A DNA stretch of 24,034 nt from an uncultured Spirochaetales bacterium (GTDB taxonomy: Bacteria > Spirochaetota > Spirochaetia > Sphaerochaetales > Sphaerochaetaceae): the NCBI GenBank assembly GCA_934276485.1, contig CAKQTE010000070.1, positions 1 to 24,034 of the forward strand, given 5' to 3'. The notes beneath the pieces are model-generated. The model saw only the letters and a program-made list of their open reading frames with translations. It had not been told where the DNA came from and searched no databases. Positions 16,259-23,113 of the stretch are shown piece by piece; position 1 is the first letter of the stretch, and each line of letters starts with the position of its first letter. The position numbers and the translations under genes were made by a program.

Positions 16259-16274
16259 ACAATTGGAGAATATC

Positions 16275-16442
16275 ATGAGTTACAAAGGCAAGAGAACTTA
16301 TCAGCCAAGTAAGATGAAGAGAACTAGAAAGTTCGGCTTCCGCGCAAGAATGGCAACTAAGGGTGGTCGTAAGGTACTCGCTCGCAGAAGAGCTAAGGGT
16401 AGATATCATCTCACAGCAAGTGATGAGAAGAAACCATACTAA
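16275..16442 (+). CDS. rpmH: Large ribosomal subunit protein bL34
   Basis: The 55-residue, very basic protein carries the L34 signature (KRTYQPSKMKRTRKFGFRAR, then TKGGRKVLARRRAKGR). At the N-terminus it has a few extra residues (MSYKG), and the C-terminal tail (YHLTASDEKKPY) is slightly long. ATG 16275 with GGAG 6 nt upstream is the correct start; a longer in-frame reading from 16191 runs through leader hairpins and is rejected. Its last 20 nt overlap the start of rnpA in another frame. Confidence 0.96.
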   Translation: MSYKGKRTYQPSKMKRTRKFGFRARMATKGGRKVLARRRAKGRYHLTASDEKKPY

Positions 16443-16785
16443 AAACGAGATAATCAGGAAGAAAATAGACATTGATCGCATTTTCAAGGAAGGCTCTTCA
16501 TATTCTTCATTTGGAATGCGATTGATTTCTCTTAAAAACGAACTAGGCTATGACAGATTGATTGTTATTCCAGCCAAACACTTTGGCAGAGCAGTCGATC
16601 GTAATAAGGCACGCCGAAGAGCTAAGGAAATATTCCGTAATTATCCTCAGCGTCATAGTAGTCTGGAAGAGTTTAATGTAAATTCCAAGGATTATGCCCT
16701 AATTTTGTATCCAGGAAAGGTTTCCGATTTTTCCTTGCTTGAGTCCGGCTTCATTAAACTATTGGACAGGGCTAATCGGAAATAA
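16423..16785 (+). CDS. rnpA: Ribonuclease P protein component
   Basis: The roughly 120-residue protein helps the RNase P RNA bind pre-tRNA leaders. The family signature RNKARRRAKEIFR is present, preceded by the usual RLIVIPAKHFGRAVDRN strand-loop. I take ATG 16423 (MRRNHTKNEII), with GTG 16420 as a neighbour. There is no clear ribosome-binding site, so translation probably depends on coupling to rpmH, which it overlaps by 20 nt. The frame stays open upstream inside rpmH to about 16318, so a longer N-terminus starting at GTG 16363 cannot be excluded. No yidD is present between it and yidC. Confidence 0.93.
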   Translation: MRRNHTKNEIIRKKIDIDRIFKEGSSYSSFGMRLISLKNELGYDRLIVIPAKHFGRAVDRNKARRRAKEIFRNYPQRHSSLEEFNVNSKDYALILYPGKVSDFSLLESGFIKLLDRANRK

Positions 16786-16860
16786 CTCCTACTCCATCAA
16801 GCAATACTCCTTCTATGCTTTCCAGATACAACGTCCTTAACCACCAATAAGGAGTCAACG

Positions 16861-18657
16861 TTGGATAGAAACACTATCATCGCAATTGTTTTATGTGTAG
16901 TTGTAATTGTTGTAGGTATGACAATTCAAACTACATTCTTTGCTCCACCGATTATGGAAGAAACCAATGTTTCTGAAGTGGAGCTTGACGGAACTCAAGT
17001 AGCAGAGAACCTTGCTACAGAACAAGCAGTAAGTAAATTCAAGTCATCAGGAACAGATGGACCTGTGGATACTTTTGTAGTAGAAAACGAAGCACTAAGT
17101 ATCACATTTGATCCAAAGGGAGGCTCTATCTCATCAATTAAGCTGTTGCAGCATGAAGAGAATGGAGAGCCAGTTGAACTACTATATAGAGAAAGCGACG
17201 ATGTAAACGCTATGATGCTCTACTATGGTAATGACACATCTATGCCAATTGATGAGGTATTCAACTACGAGATTGCTACAAAGAACCTCAGTAATGGTGG
17301 TTCAATACAGCAAGTAACATTCTCTAGAGACTTTGAAATCACAGAAACAGGTGAAAAGTTTACTCTTGAGAAGCGTTTTGCAATCCCAACAGATGACGAA
17401 TACATGATCCAGCTTGCTGTAACAATCAAGACATCTGATGGATCAGCAATTCCATTGAACTTCGATGGACATATGTATTCTATCTCAGTAGGACCTCAGA
17501 TTGGACCAGAATTTGAGTCACTTTCCGGAAACTATGACTATAGAAGAGTAATCTACAAAGCAGAGAACGAAGGAAAGAGAAAGAACGCTGGATTCAGAAA
17601 CGGTCTATTTACATATGACAAGAAGTCTGTTGATTGGATTGGACTTACTGGAAAGTACTTTGCTTTCTTGTTGATTCCAGAAAATGAAGGAATAATTTCT
17701 TCTGTAAGTGCTACTCAGCTTACAAATGAGACAGGTATCCCACAAGAGAATACTATCTACATGCATAGAAATTCAGAAGCTAAATCTTCTGTTACAGATA
17801 TCTATTCATTCTATGCGGGTCCTCAGACATCAAAGACACTTGGTATCTACGATAGAGCAAATGACAATGTATTTGGACTAGCTGAGCATCATTTGAAGAA
17901 AGCTTTGGATGTTTCATGGCTATCATGGCTTGAAACAATACTAAAGTGGGTTCTTGATACTCTTTACTTCGTAACAAGAAACTATGGTGTTGCTATCATA
18001 CTTCTAACAATCCTTGTTAAGCTATTGATGATTCCTATCTCAAAGAAGGGTCTTGATTCAACAGCTAAGATGAGTGCGCTCGCTCCAAAGATTGAAGAGA
18101 TCAAGAGCAAGTATCCAAATGATCCAGAGGCACAGAATGCTGCTATTGCTAAGCTATATCAGGAAGAGAAGATCAATCCAATGGGTTCTTGTATTCCAAT
18201 GCTATTGCAGTTCCCAATCTTCATTGCTCTATATGGATTGTTGAATAAGAACTTCGAATTGAGAGGAGCTATGTTCATTCCAGGATGGATTCCAGACCTA
18301 TCAATTCCAGATACTATTGCAACTCTTCCATTTGCGTTACCATTCTTAGGACCAAAGATTCATTTGTTACCTATCATCTATACAGTATCAATGATCTTCT
18401 CCATGAAGATAACCCAGACAACCAATACAGCTCAGAGCCAGAAGGGTATGATGTGGTTCATGACATATGGAATGCCAATCATGTTCTTCTTTGTAATGTA
18501 CAATGCTCCATCTGGATTGCTTGTTTATTGGACTGTTACAAATGCTATATCTATCATCCAGCAGGTATTTACAAACAAAAAGAAGTCTCAACAGTATTCT
18601 GAAGAGATTAAAGCCAAGGATGAAGCTAAGAAAGCTAAAAAGAAAAAGAAGAGGTAA
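16861..18657 (+). CDS. yidC: Membrane protein insertase YidC
   Basis: The 598-residue insertase has the Gram-negative layout: an N-terminal membrane anchor (about 5-26), a large periplasmic beta-domain (about 70-335), then the conserved core from about 355 (NYGVAIILLTILVKLLMIP, NPMGSCIPMLLQFPIFIALY, MFFFVMYNAPSGLLVYW) and a very basic tail (KKAKKKKKR) for ribosome contact. The start is TTG 16861. A strong AAGGAG (16849-16854) 6 nt upstream and the absence of any ATG before residue 20 decide it. The groove residue that is Arg366 in E. coli appears to be Lys387. The gene ends 4 nt before jag. Confidence 0.96.
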   Translation: MDRNTIIAIVLCVVVIVVGMTIQTTFFAPPIMEETNVSEVELDGTQVAENLATEQAVSKFKSSGTDGPVDTFVVENEALSITFDPKGGSISSIKLLQHEENGEPVELLYRESDDVNAMMLYYGNDTSMPIDEVFNYEIATKNLSNGGSIQQVTFSRDFEITETGEKFTLEKRFAIPTDDEYMIQLAVTIKTSDGSAIPLNFDGHMYSISVGPQIGPEFESLSGNYDYRRVIYKAENEGKRKNAGFRNGLFTYDKKSVDWIGLTGKYFAFLLIPENEGIISSVSATQLTNETGIPQENTIYMHRNSEAKSSVTDIYSFYAGPQTSKTLGIYDRANDNVFGLAEHHLKKALDVSWLSWLETILKWVLDTLYFVTRNYGVAIILLTILVKLLMIPISKKGLDSTAKMSALAPKIEEIKSKYPNDPEAQNAAIAKLYQEEKINPMGSCIPMLLQFPIFIALYGLLNKNFELRGAMFIPGWIPDLSIPDTIATLPFALPFLGPKIHLLPIIYTVSMIFSMKITQTTNTAQSQKGMMWFMTYGMPIMFFFVMYNAPSGLLVYWTVTNAISIIQQVFTNKKKSQQYSEEIKAKDEAKKAKKKKKR

Positions 18658-18661
18658 GTGA

Positions 18662-19354
18662 ATGTTTTGTGATTTTGAAGGTAAGACTGAAGAAGAGGCA
18701 AGAGCAAAAGCTATAGAAGAACTTGGACTTGAGGAAGGAAACTTTGATGTAGAAATCCTTGAGAATTCAAGAAAGGGCCTCTTCAAGAAAGCTTATGTGA
18801 AGATAAGAGTATACTATGGCGATGAAGAAGCTATAGAAAGTGAAGATGAAGACGATTCTGTTGATGTTAAGAAGGAAAACAAGCCTTCAAATATCGACAA
18901 GGATGTAGAAGACAAGGTTATTGCTTTTGTTGATACTCTAATCCAGAAGATGGGTTATGAGGGAAAGACAGAAGTTGATTTCAGAAATGACAATAAGCTT
19001 GGTCTTAATATCGATAGCGTTGACTCTTCAATTCTTATTGGTCGTAAGGGTAAGAATCTAGATGCTATTCAGCTTATTGCAAATGTATATGCTGGTAATC
19101 TAGATCCAAGCATAAAGGTTGTAGTTGATAGTGAGAACTATAGAATGCGCCATGAGGAGAATATCGTTAGAAATGCATATAGGGTTGCAGAACAAGTAAA
19201 GAGAAGCGGAAAATCAAAGCTTCTTGATCCAATGAATCCATTCGAAAGAAGACTTGTTCATACAGCTTTAAATGATTTTGAGGGTGTAGATACAAAGAGT
19301 GAAGGTGAAGGACTTCTTAAGCAGGTTAGAATCATTCCTACCAAAAGAGCCTAA
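18662..19354 (+). CDS. jag: RNA-binding protein Jag/KhpB
   Basis: The 230-residue protein has the three Jag parts: an N-terminal Jag_N domain (1-50, starting MFCDFEGKTEEEARAKAIEEL), an acidic linker (about 55-80), a KH domain with the GRKG loop (IGRKGKNLDAIQ, about 122-133), and an R3H domain with NPFERRLVHTAL near 193-204. KhpB proteins bind RNA with KhpA and affect cell elongation in firmicutes; in spirochaetes the role is not established. GAGG at 18651-18654 within the yidC end serves as ribosome-binding site. It is the last gene of the run, closed by a strong terminator. Confidence 0.93.
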   Translation: MFCDFEGKTEEEARAKAIEELGLEEGNFDVEILENSRKGLFKKAYVKIRVYYGDEEAIESEDEDDSVDVKKENKPSNIDKDVEDKVIAFVDTLIQKMGYEGKTEVDFRNDNKLGLNIDSVDSSILIGRKGKNLDAIQLIANVYAGNLDPSIKVVVDSENYRMRHEENIVRNAYRVAEQVKRSGKSKLLDPMNPFERRLVHTALNDFEGVDTKSEGEGLLKQVRIIPTKRA

Positions 19355-19378
19355 ACTATAAATTAAATAACAAATTAG

Positions 19379-19422
19379 AATTTCCTCTCTTTGAGATAAA
19401 AATCAAGGGAGGAAATTTTTAT
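19379..19422 (+). terminator. Intrinsic terminator after jag
   Basis: AATTTCCTCTCTTTGA (19379-19394) and TCAAGGGAGGAAATT (19403-19417) pair with one bulge and are followed by a T-rich tail. It closes the transcript that contains yidC-jag. Confidence 0.9.
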
Positions 19423-19432
19423 ATATTTTGGG

Positions 19433-19461
19433 TTGACGGAAATAAGTGATTTAATTAATAT
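19433..19461 (+). promoter_or_regulatory. perR promoter
   Basis: TTGACG (19433-19438), an exact 17-nt spacer and TAATAT (19456-19461) form a near-consensus sigma70 promoter, with the predicted start of transcription near 19468. Confidence 0.75.
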
Positions 19462-19463
19462 CC

Positions 19464-19486
19464 TTATTAGGAATAATTACTAATAA
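19464..19486. promoter_or_regulatory. Candidate PerR box (autoregulatory operator)
   Basis: TTATTAG (19464-19470) and CTAATAA (19480-19486) are perfect inverted arms around an AT-rich 9-nt centre, resembling the TTATAAT/ATTATAA type of Per boxes. The dyad starts 2 bp after the -10 and covers the transcription start, so binding would repress perR and rubrerythrin. Confidence 0.6.
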
Positions 19487-19490
19487 GAAT

Positions 19491-19904
19491 ATGTTGGCAA
19501 GAAGAAATACTAAACAGAAAAACATTGTTTATGAGGCAGTTGTGGAACTTGTAGGACATGTTAGTGCTGACGAGATATATGCCAAGATAAACAAGGATTA
19601 TCCAAATATTTCGAAAGCAACAGTCTATAGAAACTTAAATGTTCTTTGCCAGGAAGGAAAACTCAGAAGAATAGAACCTATCAATCATTTGTCAGAACAG
19701 AAGTTTGATAGTACTTTAAAGCTGCATAGTCATGCTATCTGCACCAAGTGTGGTAAAATGATAGATGTCCATCTTAGAGGAGAAGAACATTTTGAAAGCA
19801 AGGCTAAACCCATGGAAGATGGCTTTATGCTAACTTGTCATGAATTGATATTTGAAGGTATCTGCAGTGAATGCAGAGAAAAGGAGAATGAAAATGGAAC
19901 TTAA
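19491..19904 (+). CDS. perR: Peroxide-responsive Fur-family repressor PerR
   Basis: The 137-residue Fur-family regulator has a winged-helix N-terminal domain (SKATVYRNLNVLCQEGKL, 41-58) and a C-terminal dimer domain with the structural zinc site C84/C87 and C125/C128. Aligned to B. subtilis PerR, the five regulatory metal ligands are all present: H23, D73, H79, H81 and D92 (for H37, D85, H91, H93, D104). PerR senses H2O2 by iron-catalysed oxidation of such histidines. The Asp pattern and the rubrerythrin neighbour favour PerR over Fur or Zur. ATG 19491 has no good ribosome-binding site. It overlaps the next gene by 11 nt, so both are made together from the 19433 promoter. Confidence 0.88.
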   Translation: MLARRNTKQKNIVYEAVVELVGHVSADEIYAKINKDYPNISKATVYRNLNVLCQEGKLRRIEPINHLSEQKFDSTLKLHSHAICTKCGKMIDVHLRGEEHFESKAKPMEDGFMLTCHELIFEGICSECREKENENGT

Positions 19905-20433
19905 GGGATCAAGAACAGAGAAGAATCTTCAGACAGCATTCGCTGGAGAATCACAGGCTAGAAACAAGTACACTTATTTTGCATCAAAGGCAAAGAAAGA
20001 AGGCTACGAGCAGATTGCAGCTCTATTTCTAGAAACAGCTGAAAACGAAAAAGAGCATGCTAAGCTATGGTTCAAGCTTCTAGAAGGAGGAGATATCAAA
20101 TCAACAGCAGAGAACCTAAAGGCAGCTGCAGCTGGTGAGAACTATGAGTGGACAGATATGTATGCTGAGTTTGCTAATGTTGCAGACGAAGAAGGCTTCA
20201 AGCAGATTGCTGCACAGTTCAGAGGAGTAGCTAAGATCGAAGCTGAGCATGAGAAGAGATATCTTGCACTTCTTGAGAATGTTGAAAATGGTCTAGTATT
20301 CTCACGCGATGGAGAGATGATCTGGAAATGCAGAAACTGTGGTCACATCGTAGTTGGAAAGAGTGCTCCAGCAGTTTGCCCAGTATGTGCTCATCCTCAG
20401 GCATATTTCGAATTGGTAGCTCAGAACTACTAA
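19894..20433 (+). CDS. Rubrerythrin
   Basis: The 179-residue non-haem peroxidase reduces H2O2 in anaerobes. The ferritin-like diiron domain has E19, E52xxH55 and E116xxH119 as expected ligands, and the C-terminal rubredoxin-like domain has C146/C149 and C162/C165. I choose ATG 19894 (MELKGSRTEKN), the usual start, because AAGGAG (19881-19886) is 7 nt away. The ATG at 19888 is too close to it, and the longer frame from 19852 lies inside perR. It overlaps perR by 11 nt. Regulation by PerR through the dyad at 19464 is inferred. Confidence 0.95.
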   Translation: MELKGSRTEKNLQTAFAGESQARNKYTYFASKAKKEGYEQIAALFLETAENEKEHAKLWFKLLEGGDIKSTAENLKAAAAGENYEWTDMYAEFANVADEEGFKQIAAQFRGVAKIEAEHEKRYLALLENVENGLVFSRDGEMIWKCRNCGHIVVGKSAPAVCPVCAHPQAYFELVAQNY

Positions 20434-20451
20434 ATTGAAGCAAAATCAATG

Positions 20452-20478
20452 AAAAGAGGCCTCTCGGGGCCTCTTTTT
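20452..20478. terminator. Bidirectional terminator, rubrerythrin / pfkB
   Basis: AAAAGAGGCC (20452-20461) and GGCCTCTTTT (20468-20477) form a perfect 10-bp stem with A run on the left and T run on the right, so it works in both directions. The pfkB stop codon (20477-20479) is built into its right edge. Confidence 0.9.
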
Positions 20479-21463
20479 AGATAGTATCGATTACTTTTTT
20501 AATCTGGCTAATTTTTTCTTTTGAGAATTGCGCTCCAACTTGAGCAATTATTTCACCAGCTAGAAAAGATGCTATTCTTCCACATTTTTCGATATCATAA
20601 CCTTTCATATATCCATATAGGAAACCTGCAGCATAAGTGTCTCCTGCGCCTGTAGTATCAACAGGAGAAGAAGAACCATATAGAGGTATTTCATATATAT
20701 TTCTATTTTCGGAAATGAACGAACCTCGTTTTCCATTCTTAACAATAGCTATAGGACATAGTTTTCCCATCGATTTACAACACTCGTAAGCGTCATAATT
20801 ATCAAAAAGGAAGCGAGCTTCTTCACTGTTTGCAAAGACAATATCACAATAGTCCTTAATGAGGCCTAAAAATGTCTGTCTATATCTTCCAACAGCAAAT
20901 GGATCTGCTAAATCGAATGCGATTTTCTTACCTTGACTCTTATATAGATCCAGAACCTTCTTTACTGCTCTTTGCTGTGGCTCTGTATCCCACATATATC
21001 CAGTGAAATAGAATAGATTTGCATCTTTTGCACTTTCGATGTTTACATCAACGCTATCGAATAATCTATTAGCACCTAGATATGTATTCATTGTTCTTTC
21101 TTTGTCTTCTGTTAGCAATATTATAGAGGTTCCAGTTACAGCATTCTTATAGACACATTCATCCTTGACGCCACTTTCCTTTAGTTTTGTTCTATACATT
21201 CTTCCTAACTCATCATTACCAACACCGCCTGCTAATGTTGTGTCGATTCCTAGAGAGCAAAGAGTAACCATTGTATTAGGGCAAGAACCACCACAAGAAT
21301 ATTGAATATTACGTCCTTTTGTATGTTCAATTATTTCAGCTTGTTTTTTTTCATCAATCAAAAGCATGATACCTTTATTTAGTCCAAGCTTTTCCAAATC
21401 TTGTTCATCTACATTGCATAGATAATCTATTAGAGGATTTCCAATTCCATATACTGAAGCCAT
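20477..21463 (-). CDS. PfkB-family carbohydrate/nucleoside kinase, adenosine kinase-like
   Basis: The 328-residue ribokinase-fold enzyme has the substrate-side motif CGGSCPNT (57-64) and the phosphoryl-transfer/anion-hole motif DTTGAGD (269-275) with catalytic D275. The GGS..NT..TL pattern and overall length resemble bacterial adenosine kinases, which turn adenosine into AMP, but sugar kinases of the same family cannot be excluded. ATG 21463 has no ribosome-binding site; TATACT lies 6 nt upstream. It is a single-gene unit convergent with rubrerythrin, sharing the terminator. Confidence 0.85.
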   Translation of the reverse strand: MASVYGIGNPLIDYLCNVDEQDLEKLGLNKGIMLLIDEKKQAEIIEHTKGRNIQYSCGGSCPNTMVTLCSLGIDTTLAGGVGNDELGRMYRTKLKESGVKDECVYKNAVTGTSIILLTEDKERTMNTYLGANRLFDSVDVNIESAKDANLFYFTGYMWDTEPQQRAVKKVLDLYKSQGKKIAFDLADPFAVGRYRQTFLGLIKDYCDIVFANSEEARFLFDNYDAYECCKSMGKLCPIAIVKNGKRGSFISENRNIYEIPLYGSSSPVDTTGAGDTYAAGFLYGYMKGYDIEKCGRIASFLAGEIIAQVGAQFSKEKISQIKKVIDTI

Positions 21464-21469
21464 GGCATA

Positions 21470-21498
21470 AGTATAACGTGTAATTGAGAAAGTTTACA
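21470..21498 (-). promoter_or_regulatory. Candidate leaderless pfkB promoter
   Basis: On the minus strand TATACT (21475-21470) ends 6 nt before the ATG at 21463. The 17-nt-spaced -35 position reads TGTAAA (21498-21493), only three of six to consensus, so this is the weakest of the three leaderless-type promoters. Confidence 0.4.
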
Positions 21499-21520
21499 GA
21501 AAAAGGTTTTTGAGAGAGAC

Positions 21521-21781
21521 ACTATATATAGTTTTCCCCATGTTTTTCACATTGATTTTATATTACTCTAAAAACGGGGAAAACGATGGTTGATTTTAAC
21601 AAAAATCGATATAGTGTAATTGATAAGATTATGGTAGTTAAATATAAACATAATAAAGAATTAATTAAAATAATTGCTAATGTAAATAACCCCAAAATTA
21701 TATAGGTTTATAACAATTTTTGGGTATGTGAAAAACTGTTTGAATGTGAAGTTTTCCACAGTTTTTCACATTTTTTCCCCA
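21521..21781. other. Origin-like DnaA-box cluster flanking an AT-rich core
   Basis: Left group: TTTTCCCCA (21532-21540) and TTTTTCACA (21543-21551), 11 nt apart. Right group: TTTTCCACA, TTTTTCACA and TTTTCCCCA at 21752, 21762 and 21773 (10 and 11 nt apart), plus an inverted TTTTTCACA at 21727-21735. The inverted copy builds a 13-bp perfect dyad ATGTGAAAAACTG / CAGTTTTTCACAT (21726-21738 / 21759-21771). A further inverted TTTTCCCCG is at 21575-21583. Between them, about 21590-21720 is extremely AT-rich. The stretch is non-coding, and the same 9-mers occur in the dnaA-dnaN spacer. Binding by DnaA is inference. Confidence 0.55.
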
Positions 21782-21830
21782 ATTATATGTTTAAAACTCT
21801 AAATCCTTATAAATAGCAGACTTAAAGCGA

Positions 21831-22901
21831 TTATATGCAATAAATAGGTCTATTTCCTCTAGTGTCAGCATAATAGTTTTCCTCATGCATTTGAGAAAGC
21901 TTGGTAAAAAGCTCTCTTATGTTTCCTGGCCAAGAATGGTTATATAGTGTGTCATATGACTTGACTCTATAGCGGATTATGTTGTTTGTTTTCTCATAGT
22001 AGTTTACTAAATCTGGAATATCTTCCTTATGATTATCCAAGTCTGGCATTTCAAGAATTCTATGAGCAATACGATATGAAAAGTCCTTTCTTATAACACC
22101 TTTTGCTGTCAATTGTTCTAATGGAACATTGCTTGCTGTGATCAATCTGAAATCAGATGAGACTTCTGTATCGGAACCAAGAGACATGAATTTTCCACTT
22201 TCGATTACATCTAGAAGCATTTCTTGCATCTGGAATGTCATGTTTTCTATCTCATCTAGAAACAAAATAGATTTGTTAGCACTCTTGAGAAAGCCATTTC
22301 TACTATATGTTGCTCCTGTATAAGCACCTTTTGTGCATCCAAAGAAGTTGCCTTCCATTAAGCTTGGATTTGAATATGCACCGCAATTGATATATACCAT
22401 CTTGCTTTTCAAGCCAGAGAGCTTATGGATTCTTCTTGCTGCAACATTCTTACCCGTTCCTGTGTTTCCTGATATATGGATTGGTTCTTTTGTATGAGAC
22501 CATTTCTGTATCTTCATTCTTACAGATTCCATTAGAAGTGATGAACCTATCAGATCAGTATGAGTGTCGTAGGAGTAATCTGTATTCTGGATCTTTGCCA
22601 TAGCAGCTAATATAGATTCATCATCGCTATCATCTGGAAGAAAGATAGTGTCTGAATGCTGTTCGAATGGATAATGATTTTTGTAATAGAAGATTATTAG
22701 TTTATATTGGTTGTTCAAATACTCTTCTAGATTCATAGTTTCTTCTTCACTATCAAGATCGATAAATACATAGCTATCCTTTTGAATGATATGCTTTCTT
22801 AACTCTTCGAAAGACGAATACACCAAAATCTTATGTTTTTTCAAAACCTCCTTTAAAAATCCTATTCTCGTTTGATTAACAGAAATAATAACAATATTCA
22901 T
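21831..22901 (-). CDS. Orphan sigma54-activator-like AAA+ protein without DNA-binding domain
   Basis: The 356-residue protein resembles bacterial enhancer-binding proteins. Residues 1-105 look like a degenerate receiver: the acidic pair at the start is missing (IISVNQTR), while FIDLD at 46-50 could be the phospho-acceptor strand. The AAA+ domain has Walker A GNTGTGKN (145-152), a sigma54-contacting loop GAYTGA (192-197, Tyr for the usual Phe), Walker B ILFLDEIEN (212-220), RKDFSYRI (271-278) and WPGNIREL (324-331). No Fis-type HTH follows; known activators of this kind (FlgR of Helicobacter, CtcC of Chlamydia) act from solution. AGAGGAGG 5 nt before ATG supports the start. The 3' end may be frameshifted near 21873, with the other frame running to 21791. 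Its target genes are unknown. Confidence 0.78.
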   Translation of the reverse strand: MNIVIISVNQTRIGFLKEVLKKHKILVYSSFEELRKHIIQKDSYVFIDLDSEEETMNLEEYLNNQYKLIIFYYKNHYPFEQHSDTIFLPDDSDDESILAAMAKIQNTDYSYDTHTDLIGSSLLMESVRMKIQKWSHTKEPIHISGNTGTGKNVAARRIHKLSGLKSKMVYINCGAYSNPSLMEGNFFGCTKGAYTGATYSRNGFLKSANKSILFLDEIENMTFQMQEMLLDVIESGKFMSLGSDTEVSSDFRLITASNVPLEQLTAKGVIRKDFSYRIAHRILEMPDLDNHKEDIPDLVNYYEKTNNIIRYRVKSYDTLYNHSWPGNIRELFTKLSQMHEENYYADTRGNRPIYCI

Positions 22902-23113
22902 TTTGCCTCCTCTTATTTAACAATAGGAGTACACCCAAAAAGAACTCATCACACCGGGTTACATATTTCAAAAGGCAAAAACTACCCCAATAAACAGGCT
23001 AAAAACAGGGTTTTAAGCATTCATTTTAATTAAAAATAAAAAAATTTAATTAATTTTCCAAAATCACGTGCAAAAACTCGACTTTTGGCCTTCTTATATC
23101 AAAGGAGATTCTC
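22902..23113. other. 212-bp divergent spacer, very AT-rich on the right
   Basis: The spacer separates the AAA+ gene (-) from the Rpn-type gene (+). It contains the two ribosome-binding sites (AGAGGAGG for the first, AAAGGAG at 23101-23107 for the second) and an A/T-only run around 23025-23055. I found no convincing paired -35/-10, no terminal inverted repeats and no target duplication that would mark a mobile element boundary. Confidence 0.5.

Noticed and set aside
21726..21771. Dyad after the AAA+ gene as an intrinsic terminator
   Set aside because: The stem is perfect but no T tract follows on the minus strand, and the arms are DnaA-box-like 9-mers; an origin-type function fits better.
23062..23075. 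TCACGTG near the Rpn-type gene as a fifth parS
   Set aside because: Flanks do not match the TTTCACGTGAAA palindrome.
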